DNA from: Turnera subulata
Lineage: Eukaryota; Streptophyta; Magnoliopsida; Malpighiales; Passifloraceae
DNA length: 64,000 nt
Reading direction: 5' to 3'
Assembly (NCBI GenBank): GCA_028386065.3
Contig: JAKUCV010007371.1
Span: forward strand, 47,675-111,674
The notes beneath the pieces were generated by a model, which was given only the letters and a program-made list of their open reading frames with translations, had not been told where the DNA came from and did not search any database. Positions 11,685-24,078 of this stretch are shown in pieces (the stretch's first letter is position 1; each line of letters starts with the position of its first letter). Made by a program: the position numbers and the translations under genes.

Positions 11685-12740
11685 TCACTCTGAAGCTGCG
11701 AAAAGGTGCGGATACTGAGAACGCATATGCTCCTCGACTTCCAATGTAAACTCGTTAGCAGAGTGCTTGCTCCACTTAACCTTTACCATCGAAATGATAC
11801 GGTTTCTCAACTGTCTGACCTCTCGGGCAAGAATTTGCTCTGGCATCTCTGTATACGTAAGATCCTCTGCAACCTCAACATCTGCCGTTGTAACCACATG
11901 ACTCGGATCTGATCGGTTTCTCCTCAGCATGGAGACATGGAACACTTCATGAATCCGTGACAGCTCCTCAGGTAAAGGCAATCTGTACGCCAAGGGTCCA
12001 ACCCTTTCCACGATCCCATACGGCCCGATGCACCTGGGACTCAGTTTCCCTCTTTTCCCGAATCTAATAACACCTTTCTAGGGCACAACTCGGAGGAAAA
12101 CACTTTCCCCAACTTTGTATTCCATCTCAAGTCAATGCTTATCAGCGTAACTCTTCTGTCGGTCCTATGCTGCTCTAACATTCTGCTTTACTGTCTGAAT
12201 CTTTTCAACTGTCTGCTTAACCAAATCTGGACTAATGATCAAACGAAGACCTTCTTCATCCCAACCAACTGGACTTCGGCACTTCCTTTCGTAAAGAGCT
12301 TCGAATGGTGGCATTCCGATGCTGGAATGATAACTGTTGTTATAGGCAAACTCTGCCAAAGGCAATTACTGGTCCCAACTCCCACTGAAGTTAAGAGCAC
12401 AAGCCCTCAACATATCCTCCAGCGTCTGAATGGTTCTCTCTGACTGTCCATCTGACTGAGGATGAAAAGCGGTACTGAATCTCAACTTCGTTCCCAAAGC
12501 TGCTTGCAAACTCTTCCAAAACCATGAGGTGAATCTGGGATCTCTGTCGGAGACTATGGACTTAGGAATTCCATGTAGCCTCACATTCTTTGCAACTTAT
12601 AGCTTTTCCAACTTATCCAGGGTGTCTGTCTGCCGAATGGGAAGGAAATGAGCTGACTTTGTTAGTCGATCAACGATAACCCAGATAGCATCATGCTGTT
12701 TCCGGGTCAACGGTAATCCGACCTCAAAATCCATGGAAAT
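11685..12740 (-). pseudogene. Tekay integrase core and C-terminal chromodomain-like tail, broken
   Basis: Fragments carry [16 protein letters not shown] and [16 protein letters not shown], which hold the second Asp and the Glu of the integrase DDE triad. The tail has HVSMLRR, then EQILAREVRQLR and a VKWSKHSANE...YPHLF segment. This matches the chromodomain-like end of Tekay/Del chromoviruses, which is thought to guide integration to heterochromatin. Stops and frame changes separate 11685-12011, 12165-12365 and 12366-12584, so no enzyme can be made from it. Confidence 0.8.
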
Positions 12741-12752
12741 CATCTCCCATTT

Positions 12753-13733
12753 CTACTCTAGCACTGTCAAAGATCTCAACTTACTCGCTGGAGCTTGATG
12801 CTCGGCTTTCACCTGCTGCCAAGTAATGCACTTTGCCACATACTCGGCTACATTTTTCTTCATGTGTGGCCACCAGAAATGGCCTCTCAGTTTTTGATAC
12901 ATTTTAGTGCTTCCGGGGTGCATAGCATACGGCATCATATGTCCTTCTTCCAGGATCTGACTGAGCAAGTCACCAACACTGGGTACACATAGACGTTTTC
13001 CCAGCATCAGTGCACTATCCTCGGCTGTGTGAAACTTGTCTTCTTTTCCACTGCGAACTGCTTCTTTCAGCTTGACCAGGTCAGGATCTCCATCTTGTAG
13101 TTCCACAATCCTGCCTCTCAGGTTGGACTTGACTTCAATATGCGTCAACAAGGCTCCTGTCTCGTCCACTGACAAATCAACTCTCATCTTCTTTAACTCG
13201 ATAAGAGAGGATACCGAGTAGGTCGTGGAAGCGTCTTCTGGTTGTCTACGGCTCAAAGCATCAGCTATAACATTAGCTTTTCTAGGGTGGTACTTAATAG
13301 TACAACCATAATCATTCAGCAACTCAACCCAAAGTCTTTGTCGTAGGTTAAGTTCCTTCTGAGTCATGATGTATTTAAGACTCTTATGATCTGTGAAAAT
13401 CTGGCATCTCTCTCCGAGCAGGTAGTGGCTCCAGATCTTCAAAGTAAGGATCACTGCGGCCATCTCTAGATCATGTGTCGGAAAGTTCTTCCCATGTGGT
13501 CTCAACTGTCTCGAAGCATAAGCAATCGCTCGGCCTTCTTGCATCAGAACTGCTCCCAAACCAAGACCTAAAGCATCACAAAACAGCACATACTCCACTC
13601 CCGACTTAGGTACTGTCAAAACTGGTGTCGTTGTTAACTTCTTCTTCAGTTCGTCAAAGCTCTTCTGGCAATCTTCACTCCATACAAAGGCCTGATCTTT
13701 CCTTAACAGCTTGGTCACAGGACTGGCTATCAA
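12753..13733 (-). pseudogene. Tekay RNase H and integrase zinc-binding region
   Basis: A continuous 326-codon frame starts in the reverse transcriptase thumb. It shows RNase H text ([36 protein letters not shown]) and the integrase HHCC region ([28 protein letters not shown]). In the last motif the second cysteine of the usual CxxC is a tryptophan, a loss that would harm zinc binding. It continues the polyprotein between the reverse transcriptase at 13815-14614 and the integrase core to the left. Confidence 0.85.
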
Positions 13734-13814
13734 GGAAAAACCTTCGATGAACCTCTAGTAATATCCTGCAATGCCAAGAAAACTTCTGACTTCAGATACC
13801 GTCTTAGGAGGCTC

Positions 13815-14614
13815 TCACTCTAGAACAGCTTTCACTTTGGCAGGGTCAACTTTTATACCATCCCCGGATACAACATGTCCGAGGAAAGTAACTTCTTCAA
13901 GCCAGAACTCACACTTGCTAAACTTGGCATACAACTGCTTCTCTCGCAGCCTCTGAAGCACTATCCTCAGGTGCTCTTCATGTTCTTCTCTATTCTTCGA
14001 GTATATCAAAATGTCATCAATGAAGACTACCACGAACTTGTCCAGGAACTCGTTCAGGACCAAGTGCATCAAGCACATGAAGACTGCGGGGGTGCATTGG
14101 TCAAGCCGAAAGGTACCACTGTGAACTCAAAGTGACCATACTATGTGTGAAAGGCTGTCTTCAGTATGTCCTTCTCTGTAATCTTGATCTGATGGTATCT
14201 AGACCGAAGATTGATCTTGGAAAATACGGTAGCCCCCTGTAACTGATCAAAAAGGTCATCAATCTTGGGAAGCGGGTACTTGTTCTTCACTGTCACTTTG
14301 TTCAGCTGCCAGTAATCCACACACATACGCAAACTGCCATCCTTCTTCTTAACAAACAGAACTGGTGATCCCCAAGGCGATGTACTCGGTCTGATGAAAC
14401 CCTTCTCTAGCAGTTCATCTAACTATTTCTTTAATTCCTGGAGTTCGGTCGGTGCCATCGAAATAGGTGTCACTCCCGGCACTAGGTCGATGGTGTACTT
14501 GACTTCTCTGTTAGGTGGCAATCCTGGTAGATCTTCTGGAAACACATTAGGAAACTCTCTCACAACTGGTGATGTCCTCCAAAACTGGTGTCTGAACTTC
14601 TTCGCCCTTGACAT
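13815..14614 (-). pseudogene. Tekay reverse transcriptase, broken
   Basis: Pieces at 14423-14614, 14141-14332 and 13815-14078 carry [52 protein letters not shown] and the catalytic FIDDILIYS. These are ordered as in gypsy reverse transcriptases. Frame changes between them show decay. Compare the better-kept copy at 34306-35162. Confidence 0.85.
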
Positions 14615-14772
14615 GAGTCAACAAGGCATCCGGACCGTGCGGCTTCATTCCGAAATCTTGATTAGCAGAGATACTACATGTAGTAGCAGCTCTCCCAATA
14701 CCTGTCAACAAAACCTATCGCCCACCATCGGAAGTCAACAGCACTTCCTTGGTTCGACAGTTTACCATAGCA

Positions 14773-16276
14773 CTATCTCGATAACCAATCCATCCTTAGA
14801 ATTATGTCGAAACCTCCCATGTTCATCACTACCAACCGTGCAAGAAAAACCTCGTTGTCGTACGAAAGAGAAACGTCTCCGCACACATGTGTTAACCTAA
14901 CCACTATGCCCGCAGGTAACCTAACCCTCATCGGACATGTTAAACTCTCTTCCGTACTGTTGTGTTGTACTGCAAAACTTTGTGCGACAAAGGAATGTGT
15001 AGCACCAGGATCAATCAAGGTATATGCAATACTACCAAAGATTGTAAAAGTACCTGCTATAACATTGGTGTTCTCTGGATCCTCCTCAATGGTGATCACA
15101 AATGCTATCGGCACTGCTGCACTCTGATTCATGGCTGACTGGTTCTAGTAGGAACAGCTCCACGTCCTCGGCCTCGGCCAACTCTAGAGCCACTAGGAAC
15201 ACTGCAAGTGATGCCTGTACTGTCTGAGCAGGTGCCGTATCTCCAGATCTTCCCAACTTGGGACAAGAGTATCGGTAGTGCCCAACTTCATTACACTCAT
15301 AGCACCTAACCTGAGACAAAGGAAGTCTCAGGCGAGTATTCCCGGATGGAGTCCCTCCAGTATGAGTCCAATAATTGCCTCGGTTGTTGTAGGTATTGTT
15401 GTATCCACGTCCCTGGCTTACTGGCACAGATCAGTTCTGTCCATACCCTGACGGGTTAACAGGTGTCTGGAATCTCTTTCCCTGACCCCCACTATACTGA
15501 GCAGCATGTCTCTTTCTGGTTTCTTGCATTTCTCTCTCGTTCCTAAGCCAAATAACTTCGGCCCTCAGAGCATCTGTGAGCATCTCCTGGTAAGTCTCAT
15601 GTACCTTCAGTCCCATAACAGTTTGGATACAAGGTTGAAGACCACCCCAAAACCGTTTGCATCTAGCCTCGGGTGTAGACACGTACTCTGTGGCATACAT
15701 GGGCAAGCGGTCAAACTTGACCTCGTAGTCATTGACTGATTGGCCAACCTACTGCTGTAGTTCCAGGAACTCCCGTTTTAGCTGATCCTATTAGGCCTCG
15801 GTGATATACTTCCATCGGAACATCTCCATAAACTCATCCCATGGCATGGTAATGGGTTTCGGCGACCCTCTGGTCGCGGATTCCCACCAGTTCATAGCAA
15901 CACCTCTGAACATCGCTGCGGCATACCTCGCCCACGTGTCACTCCTACACCAAAGTGTCAGCATCACCCTGTTAATCTGTCAGAGCCAATCATCAGCCCC
16001 CTGTGGATCGGTTTTGCCGGTAAAGATCTCGGCCCCAAGCTTCGTCAGCTTAGTGAAGGCAAGATCCTCAATAGGTCCTTCGTTATCCTTCTGAGCATCC
16101 GTGGCTTCTTGCCTTTGCATCATCCTAGTTACCACATTTAGGATCTATGTGGTTTCTCCCAAGATAACCATCGGATCGGGTACCTGACCACACGCGGCCT
16201 TCTATGGTTGCTCTACCGACACTTGGTCGTCCTCCAAGTGTGGCTCAGCATGCTGATTCCCACCAGTCGGATCCAT
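14773..16276 (-). pseudogene. Tekay gag, CCHC zinc knuckle and protease, broken
   Basis: A start codon at 16276 opens a frame beginning MDPTGGNQHAEP that soon meets a stop. Downstream pieces include gag capsid-like text at 15431-15706 and the zinc knuckle CYECNEVGHYRYSC (spacing C-2-C-4-H-4-C), which packages RNA. The aspartic protease motif is LIDPGATHSF. A G in place of the usual second protease position is family-normal (DxGA). Several stops and frame shifts make it a pseudogene. Confidence 0.8.
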
Positions 16277-16391
16277 TCGTCTTACCTATATGAGAATGTT
16301 ATGCATGCATATTATATCACTTCATGACAGAACTATGCACAGATAGGCAATCATAATTACCGGTGACCTACTACCTGCTCCGCTACCAAAA

Positions 16392-18861
16392 TGAAACGCC
16401 CCGACCCATAATTACCAGTCATAGTAAACACGTGCCGAAACTATTTTTATTGATAGGCAAACAGTACATCTCACAAACTACAATATAGCATCAATCCAAA
16501 TATTACAACTGCCACCCATACTCGGGGACCATTATTCAAGCCACACACTCCAAGGCTCAATAATAGCAGCAAAATATAGTATAAACAACGATAGAGGCAA
16601 AGTGACACACAGCCTCATTAACATACGGTAAATGCAACAGCGGAAGACTTATGCACATATGCAGCGGGGGATGGATCCGGGGTCAGGCGGACAAGAAAGC
16701 AGCAGCCGATCGAACATCGTACCTGAACTACGAACAACTCAACCTACGTGATGAAACCATGCAGGCGAGGTGTGAGTCCGAAACGCTCACCGGTGCATTT
16801 AAGCACAATCATGGATAAACAGTAATATGCAGGCAGCCATAATACTTCAGGAAATAAACATAAGCAACAGTCACAACAAAACCAAACACATCACTCATCA
16901 AGTCTGCACCAAAGCTAAAAGACAATTTACTTTTCCAATTTTATTATCCGGGCCCCGTCACTGGACAAGCTAGGGTCGTACCAGCTTATTAACTATTCCG
17001 GGTGCCAGGTCAAAACAAAACCCGGGATCAACATCCCATAACCAAACCAAATCGGGATCAATATCCCAACCAAGAAACCGACCATGGCCACCACAGAACT
17101 AGCCTCTAACCATCTAGTCGTACCACTACTTTCCACGTGACAATTAAATCATCATCATTTCCAAATACTTTCTCAATTCCCATTTTTCCAATATCTCAAG
17201 TTATTCAATAGACCAATCCTTCAACAATTCCATATCATCAAATATTCACAGGAAATTTAATCAACTGTATATCAGCACACAACAGTTCAATCGAACAACA
17301 AAAACACACCAAGTATTACAGACAACAAATCAAGGGTTATCCATCCTCACCTTAGCAAGGTAACTTAACCCCGAAACTCCTCAAGAGGTTCAAGGTCCGG
17401 TTCCTCGGGGAACTGGTCGTTATCAACTCCTATATTAAACAAGTAATATGAACACATAAGATGGTATGCAAATGACAGAATAATACCGTTTGCCATAAAA
17501 TAAATACTGATCCGACTCGGTTACTGCCTCGGGTTAATTTTCCGTTATCATCATCATTCACCATTTATTTTCAGGTGCCAAAAATATACTATACTTATAC
17601 CCGGTTATTATTCCGGTACCTTACTTTGATAATACTCTTTCCAAAAATATTTCTTGTCAATAATTATTTTTTTCCATAATATTATTTCCATAATATATAT
17701 ATTATTTCCTAGAATTATTATTATTTTTTTCCAGGATTTCTTTTTTTTTTAATTAATACTGGACTGGGCCAAACAATACCAGCCCAGACCCACCACTCAG
17801 ACCCAACTTAGGCCCTAAACAGGAACCCAGGTGCAGGCCCATGCAGGAGGCCCAGCTAGACAGCCCACCAGTCCCAACCCAGACGAGCCGGGTCAAACCA
17901 CTATAGCCGGGTCGACCCGCCCGTGACCACTTCAACCCGCAGCTCACCTGCAGTGGCGGCAACGCGGTACGGCGAGACCAAGCGAGCGAGGTAAGGACGG
18001 CGAGGAGGCAAGGCGACTGCAGCTACGGCAGTGCGAGGTGGCGAGACGGTGGCTGTTCGCGGCGTGCAGGCGGTGGTTCGCAGCTTCACTGACGCGCACG
18101 GGAGGACGGAGACGACAGATCCTCGTCCTGCAACATCGGTGACGAGAGGAAGAAGAGGATGGTGGCGAATGGTGGTGTTGGCGGCTCGGGTGGTGGTTCA
18201 CGGTGGTGGCAGCAGGAGTGAGAGGTAGAAAAAAGGAAGAAGAAAGAAAGGAAGGAGATGGTGTGTTGGGGGTTGTTGCAAAATGACGTGGTTTTGCTTG
18301 GAGTGGGTGTGTGTGTTTGTGTGTGTGTTTTTTTTTTCTGGTTTGGTTTTCAGGGCAGAAGATGGTTACTAGATATAGTTTTGCAGGAAGGAAGAAGATG
18401 AAGAGAAGATGTGCATGGCATGCAGGAAGAAAAGGGTTTATATAGGCGTGCAAAACACTGGTAAGGCGCGGGTATCACAGGAAAAAGGCAAGGCGCGGGC
18501 GACACAGGAGATGGCGGCTCACAATCTGCATAATTGAGCTGCTCAATTATGTAGTACTGTGCTGTATGTGAAGCGTGTTCTGTCCGGACCAAAAAATAAC
18601 TATTATACCCTCTTACCTTTATTTCTGGTCCATTCTCTCGAGGATAAACCTGACTTTTCTGAAGATTTCTGAACCGAAAAAATTCCAACTTTGGTCCGTA
18701 AAATCCGCAGAAAAATCTAAAACACGAGAGATGGCTTGGTTTCGGAATCCGATGCTCGTTTTACCATAAATTAATTACCTAAGATTAATTTCAGTGGTAA
18801 ATCACTGTATAAAAACTTAAACAGTCCCGATAAAAATGCAAATTTTACCTGCGCTATTACA
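16392..18861 (-). repeat. Tekay LTR (middle, shared by both internal regions)
   Basis: It runs from TGAAACGCCCCGACCC to GCGCTATTACA, 2470 bp, and aligns end to end by eye with the LTR at 9233-11648. On the minus strand its 3' edge is followed by TTTTGGTAGCGGAGC, a plausible tRNA-Met-like primer-binding site. The GC-rich island recurs at about 17760-18210. Confidence 0.85.
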
Positions 18862-18897
18862 GCCTACCCACCTTAAAAAGAATTTTGTCCCCGAAAT

Positions 18898-20114
18898 TCA
18901 CTCTGAAGCTGCGAAAAGGTGCGGATACTGAGAACGCATATGCTCCTCGACTTCCCATGTAGACTCGTTAGCAGAGTGCTTGCTCCACCTAACGTTTACC
19001 ATCGGAATGATACAGTTTCTCAGCTGTCTGACCTCTCGGGCAAGAATCTGCTCTGGCATCTCTGTATACGTAAGATCCTCCGCAACCTCAACATCTGCCA
19101 TTGTAACCACATGACTCGGATCTGATCGGTATCTCCTCAGCATGGAGACATGGAACACATCATGAATCCGTGACAGCTCCTCAGGTAACGACAATCTATA
19201 TGCAAGGGTCTAACCCTTTCCACAATCTCATACGGCCCGATGTATCTGGGACTCAGCTTCCCTCTTTTCCCGAATCTGATAACACCTTTCCAGGGCGCAA
19301 CTCGGAGGAAAAATCTTTCCCTAACTCTGTATTCCTTCTCACGTCGATGCTTATCAGCGTAACTCTTTTTTCGGTCCTGTACTGCTCTCATACTCTGCTT
19401 TACTGTCTGAATCTTATCAACTGTCTGCTTAACCAAATCTGGACCAACGATCAAACGAAAACCTTCTTCATCCCAACAAACTGGACTTCGGCACTTCCTT
19501 CCGTAAAGAGCTTCGAACGTTGGCATCCCGATGCTGGAATGATAACTGTTGTTATAGGCAAACTCCGCCAAAGGCAAGTATTGGTCCCAACTCCCACTGA
19601 AGTTAAGAGCACAAGCCCTCAGCATTTCCTCCAGCGTCTGAATGGTTCTCTCTGACTGTCCGTATGTCTGAGGATGAAAAGCGGTACTGAAACTCAACTT
19701 CGTTCCCGAAGCTGCTTGCAAACTCTTCCAAAACCGTGAGGTAAATCTAGGATCTCTATCGGAGACTATGGACTTAGGAATTCCATGTAGCCTCACAATC
19801 TTTGCAACATACACCTTTGCCAACTTATCCAGGGTGTCTGTCTGCCGAATGGGAAGGAAATGAGCTGACTTTGTTAGTCGATCAACGATAACCCAGATAG
19901 CATCATGCTGTTTCCGGGTCAACGGTAATCCGACCACAAAATCCATGGTAATCATCTCCCATTTCCACTCTGGCACTGTCAAAAATCTCAACTTGCTCGC
20001 TGGAGCCTGATGCTCGGCTTTCACCTGCTGCCAAGTAATGCACTTCGCCACATACTCGGCTACATCTTTCTTCATGCGCGGCCACCAAAAATGGCCTCTC
20101 AGGTTCTGATACAT
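18898..20114 (-). pseudogene. Tekay integrase, second partial copy
   Basis: A 325-codon frame (19137-20114) covers the zinc-binding domain ([23 protein letters not shown]) and the catalytic core, with Asp in ITMDFVVGLP, Asp in [10 protein letters not shown] and Glu in [11 protein letters not shown], so all three DDE residues are present. The frame then shifts, and the chromodomain-like tail continues at 18898-19194. It is a close relative of the copy at 11685-12740 but better kept. The rest of this element upstream of RNase H has been deleted. Confidence 0.85.
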
Positions 20115-20692
20115 CTTGGTGCTTCCGGGTGCATAGCATACGGCGTCATATGCCCTTCTTCCAGGATCTGACTGTGCAAGTCACCAACACTGGTTACACA
20201 TAGACGTTTTCCTAGCATCAATGCACTATCCTCGGCTATGTGAAACTTGTCTTCTTTTCCACTTCGAACTGCTTCTTTCAGCTTGACTAGGGCAGGATCT
20301 CCATCTTGTAGTTCCACAATCCAGCCTCTCAGGTTGGACTTGACTTCAATATGCGTCAACAAGGCTCCTATATCGTCCACTGACAAATCAACTCCCATCT
20401 TCCTTAACTCGTTAAGAGAGGATACCGAGTAGGTCGTGGAAGCATCTTCTGGTGGTCTCCGGCTCAAAGCAAGAGCTACAACATTAGCTTTTCCAGGGTG
20501 GTACTCAATAGTACAGTCATAATCATTCAGCAACTCATCCTAACATCTTTGCCGTAGGTTAAGTTCCTTCTGAGTCATGATGTACTTGAGACTCTTATTA
20601 TCTGTGAAAATCCGGCATCTCTCTCCGAACAGGTAGTGTCGCCAGATCTTCAAAGCAAGGATCACTGCGGCCATCTCTAGATCATGTGTCGG
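20099..20692 (-). pseudogene. Tekay RNase H end, truncated by deletion
   Basis: The frame at 20099-20533 has [19 protein letters not shown], the linker between RNase H and integrase. Upstream text ([14 protein letters not shown] equivalent) runs to 20692 and then joins LTR sequence abruptly. The junction shares GG between the two parents, a two-base microhomology. Confidence 0.75.
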
Positions 20693-20814
20693 TTTCAGAA
20701 TCCGATGCTTGATTTACCATAAATTAATTACCCAAGATTAATTTCAGTGGTAAATCATTGTATAAAAACTTAAACAGTCCCGGTAAAAATGCAAATTTTA
20801 CCTAGGGTGTTATA
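20693..20814 (-). repeat. Truncated Tekay LTR end
   Basis: 122 bases match the last part of the two full LTRs (CCATAAATTAATTACC, TAAACAGTCCCGGTAAAA). The end reads GGGTGTTATA where the siblings end in TTACA, then TSD CAGTA follows. Confidence 0.85.
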
Positions 20815-21103
20815 CAGTAATAAGAGAAAAAGCTTTCTCATGCTACAGACTTCCTGTTTTCAACATAGGTATTTGAGACTTTGATTTTTATTATATCATT
20901 TATGTTTCAATTAGAAAAGAGACGTTGTTATAGTATTATTTATTAACTTCTCTTTTCATGTGTAATAGTTTGTGTTAATTAGCACACAATCTTTTTTTTT
21001 TCATTGGAAATTCGCATATAATCTGGGACAACAGGAACATCGTGTGAGTTTTTTTTAGAGGGACTCTCCTGTGCTAAAAAAAGGTGAAAGAAATCTTAGT
21101 TTA

Positions 21104-21131
21104 CTAGCTCACTTCCCGTGGGTTCCATGGG
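21104..21131 (-). other. Helitron 3' terminal hairpin and CTAG end
   Basis: The plus strand reads CTAG, seven bases, then CCCGTGG-GTT-CCATGGG. This is the classic 3' signal of plant Helitrons and acts as the transposition terminator in current models. Confidence 0.85.
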
Positions 21132-21384
21132 TTTGTATATTAATTAATTCTTTTAAAAGTAATTGAATATCTTAACAATTATTTTTAGGCATTTGCTATG
21201 TAATATACTCAAATATAGTTTTAAAAAAACTTGGGCGTAGTTTTTTCCAAAAATATATAGTTTTATTTATTTTTTTCATATAAATCAAGAAAATAAATAA
21301 AAAACTATTATTATGTACAAAAATATTAAAATATAAAATAAAATATAAATCAGAAAAATAAATAGATAAACTATTTATTAAAAA

Positions 21385-21890
21385 AGAAAGAAAGAATAAG
21401 AGACAATGAATGGTAAAGAAACAGCGTCACACACAGATACTTAAAATACAACATTGAATTGCATTAAAAGTAAAAAAAAATAGAGAAACAAAAAAGTATT
21501 AATTCTATTACTAACATTCGTACTGCAAGCTAAAATAAAGAAAGAGTAAGAGACAATGAATGGTAAACAAACTGTATCACACACTGATACTTAAAATACA
21601 AAATTGAATTGCATTAAAAGTAAAAAAAAATAGAGAAACAAAAAAGTGCCAATACTAATACTAACATTTGTACTGGAAGCTAAAATAAAGAAAGGGTAAG
21701 AGACAAAGAATGGTAAAGAAACTGTTTCACACACATATACATAAAATACAAAATTGAATTGCATTAGGAGTAAAAAAAAGACAAATAAAAAAGTGTTAAT
21801 ATTATTACTAACATTCGTACTAGAAGCCAAAAGAAAGAAGGAAAAAGAGAGAATAAATGGTAAAGAAATTGTATCACACACATATCTAGA
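21385..21890. repeat. Tandem array, period about 150 bases, about 3.4 copies
   Basis: The marker GAGACAA(T/A)GAATGG recurs at about 21400, 21550 and 21700, with a weaker copy near 21847. Each is followed by TGGTAAA, a TCACACAC box, AATTGCATT, an A-rich tract and ACTAACATT(C/T)GTACT. Helitrons often carry internal minisatellites. A minus-strand open frame here (21591-21881) simply reads the repeat. Confidence 0.8.
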
Positions 21891-22384
21891 CCTATATTTA
21901 TGTATTAGTTATTAGCTTTAGAGATGAGTGTTTAATCCTTATCAATTTCATATTTTAGTTAAAGGATTTTTATCTGATAAGAAATCATAAATAGGTTAAA
22001 AAATAGGAATAGAAATTTTTTTTTCTAGTTGTATGTACGCAGTTAGGTTTTTTTTTTTCTAAATTCTCTCTTTTGGATTTTAATTGTAATATAGATCAAA
22101 AAATAGGGAAGAAAAAAAACTATAAAAGGTAACATCATATTTTAGTTAAATGATTTTTATCTGATAAGAATTTATATCATTGAAAATAGGTAAAAAAATA
22201 GGAATAGGATTTTTTTATCAAAAAAGAGGGAAGAAAAAAATATAAAAAATAACATCATTTTTTAGTTAAAGGATTTTTATCTGATAAGAATGCATAAAGT
22301 TGAAAAAATATTATCTAAAAGATAATATCAATGCACTTCTAATTTTTATTGTTTATTTTTTTGTATGTACATATATATAAGAAT
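21891..22384. repeat. Degenerate repeats in the Helitron body
   Basis: TTAGTTAAA(G/T)GATTTTTATCTGATAAGAA occurs three times, beginning near 21956, 22143 and 22263. Each is followed by A-rich text containing ATAGG. Nothing coding was seen. Confidence 0.6.
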
Positions 22385-23281
22385 TGAGTAAATGACATAT
22401 TTAGGGTTGCTATTTCAAAAGTATCGTTTGGGGATCTGTACTATTTTTTGTCCCCTTTATGGGTCTATACTTTTATTTTTCGTCCCTTTTGGGGGTCTCG
22501 GGCAGTCCACGTCATTAGAGGGCTGTCCGAGACCCCTAAAAGGAACGAAAGATAAGAGTACAGATCTGTAAAAGGGACAAGTAATAGTACAGGCCCCCAA
22601 ACAATACTTTTGAAATAGTACGGACCTTATATATGCAAAAACTCGTGTACTAACCCCTAGGGAAACTACCGTAAAGTCGAAAATGGTCATAACTTCTCGT
22701 CTGGAACTTGTTATGGTTCAAATTTTTTTTCTCGTTATTATTTTAACATGGTCTAATGGATAGTATCAGTCTCCAGACTTAGCTCAAAATTTGAAAAATT
22801 AGCATAAAACTCGTACGGTAAATTCGAAAATGGCCATAACTTCTCGTCCGAAACTCATTTTGGTTCAATGTTTTTTCCTCGTTCTTATTTTAACATAGTG
22901 TAAATGACAGTATTAGTCTCCACTCTCCTCAAAATTTGAAAAAATAACAAAAAACTGATGTACTAACCCCTAAGGAAACGACCGGGAACAAGAAAAGGGC
23001 CATAATGAATTATTAGTTCCAGACGAGAAGTTATAGGGTCCGTACTATTTCAAAAGTATTGTTTGGGGATCTGTACTATTTCTTGTCTCTTTTACGGGTC
23101 TATACTCTTATTTTTTGTTCCTTTTAGGGGTCTCGGGCAGCCCCGCTGATGACGTGGACTGCCCGAGACCCCTAAAAGGAACGAAAAATAAGAGTACAGA
23201 CCCGTAAAAGGGACAAAAAAAAGTACAAATCCCCAAATGATACTTTTGAAATAGTACAGACCCTAAATATATCATTTACTC
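22385..23281. mobile_element. Foldback element with two nested palindromic arms (MULE-like)
   Basis: The outer ends GAGTAAATGACATATTTAGGG and its inverted copy at 23261-23281 define the element. Near-matching 9-base flanks TATAAGAAT (22376-22384) and TATAAGAGT (23282-23290) suggest a Mutator-type TSD. Each arm is itself a foldback: TTTCAAAAGTAT(C/T)GTTTGGGG pairs with its complement within 22410-22618 and again within 23049-23260. The centre (22640-23030) holds two or three diverged direct copies of an AAAATGG(T/C)CATAACTTCTCGTC unit. There is no coding potential. Confidence 0.7.
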
Positions 23282-23619
23282 TATAAGAGTTTAATCCGAT
23301 AATGGAGTCTAAAAAAAGCTTTTAAAAAGTGAGCAGGAAAGGAATATAGGAATTTATATAAGAGTTAAATTCTTATCAGGATAGGTTAAAAAGAGTATAA
23401 TCCTAATCAGGTTTATTTGTTAAAAGGATAATATGAAAAAAATAGTGGAAAAATATCAGAGTATCAGGATAGTTTAATAAAAGTACAATCCTAATCAGAT
23501 TTTTTAATAAAAGGATAATATTAAAAAAAAGAAAAAATATCAGAGAGGAAAAAAACAAACTTTTAGATAATTATATTTTTCATTATGGCCATATGCCAAA
23601 AGTTGATTGATTAAAACTA

Positions 23620-24078
23620 GGCATAATGCCTAAAATAGGATCTCAGTTAACCCGAAAACTGCAGTTTGGGTATCAAGTTACAAAAAGTTCAATTTCCCCT
23701 CCAAGCTTCCACATTTCTTTCGATTTGGGTACTCATTTATCCAAATCCATTTCAAATCGCCCAAAGTCAAAATTGAAGTACTATTCACACAATTTGGCAT
23801 GTGCTGGAGGCTGATGTGGACACGCCATGTAGCTACTCGTGCCCGGTTGGCGCCCATGGCTGACGTGGACCAATGAGAAATCGACACGTGGCATGTAGGG
23901 TCTTAAATAAAATAATAATATTTTAAAGTGTAGAGTGGATGTTTTTAACAAAAAGATTCTAAGCAAATCATTTTATCTCATTAATTTAATACCCAAAAAA
24001 CAAAAAAAAACTAAACAAATTATTATATTGATTAATTTAACCAATCACATTATTGTAGTGTTATTAATTTAATATCCA
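23620..24078 (+). repeat. MULE left terminal inverted repeat
   Basis: It is inverted relative to 30751-31207. Open frames of 60-70 codons in both arms (for example 23678-23887 minus, 30940-31149 plus) are the same TIR text read twice and are not separate genes. Confidence 0.85.

Larger units (their letters stand above)
9233..20814 (-). mobile_element. Tekay-type Ty3/gypsy composite: LTR-internal-LTR-internal-LTR fragment
   Basis: The order is LTR (9233-11648), internal region with gag to integrase (11649-16391), LTR (16392-18861), a second partial internal region with RNase H to integrase (18862-20692) and a 122-base LTR end (20693-20814). All parts are on the minus strand. The whole block is flanked by CAGTA at 9228-9232 and 20815-20819, so one insertion site is involved. 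The right terminus reads TA where the family has CA. Two elements sharing a middle LTR, as made by unequal recombination between LTRs, followed by a deletion, explains the structure. Confidence 0.85.

Noticed and set aside
21591..21881. A minus-strand protein-coding gene in the Helitron
   Set aside because: The frame simply reads the 150-base tandem repeat twice, giving a repeated phenylalanine/leucine-rich peptide.
23678..23887. A small gene at 23678-23887 and its relative at 30940-31149
   Set aside because: Both are the MULE terminal inverted repeat read from either end.
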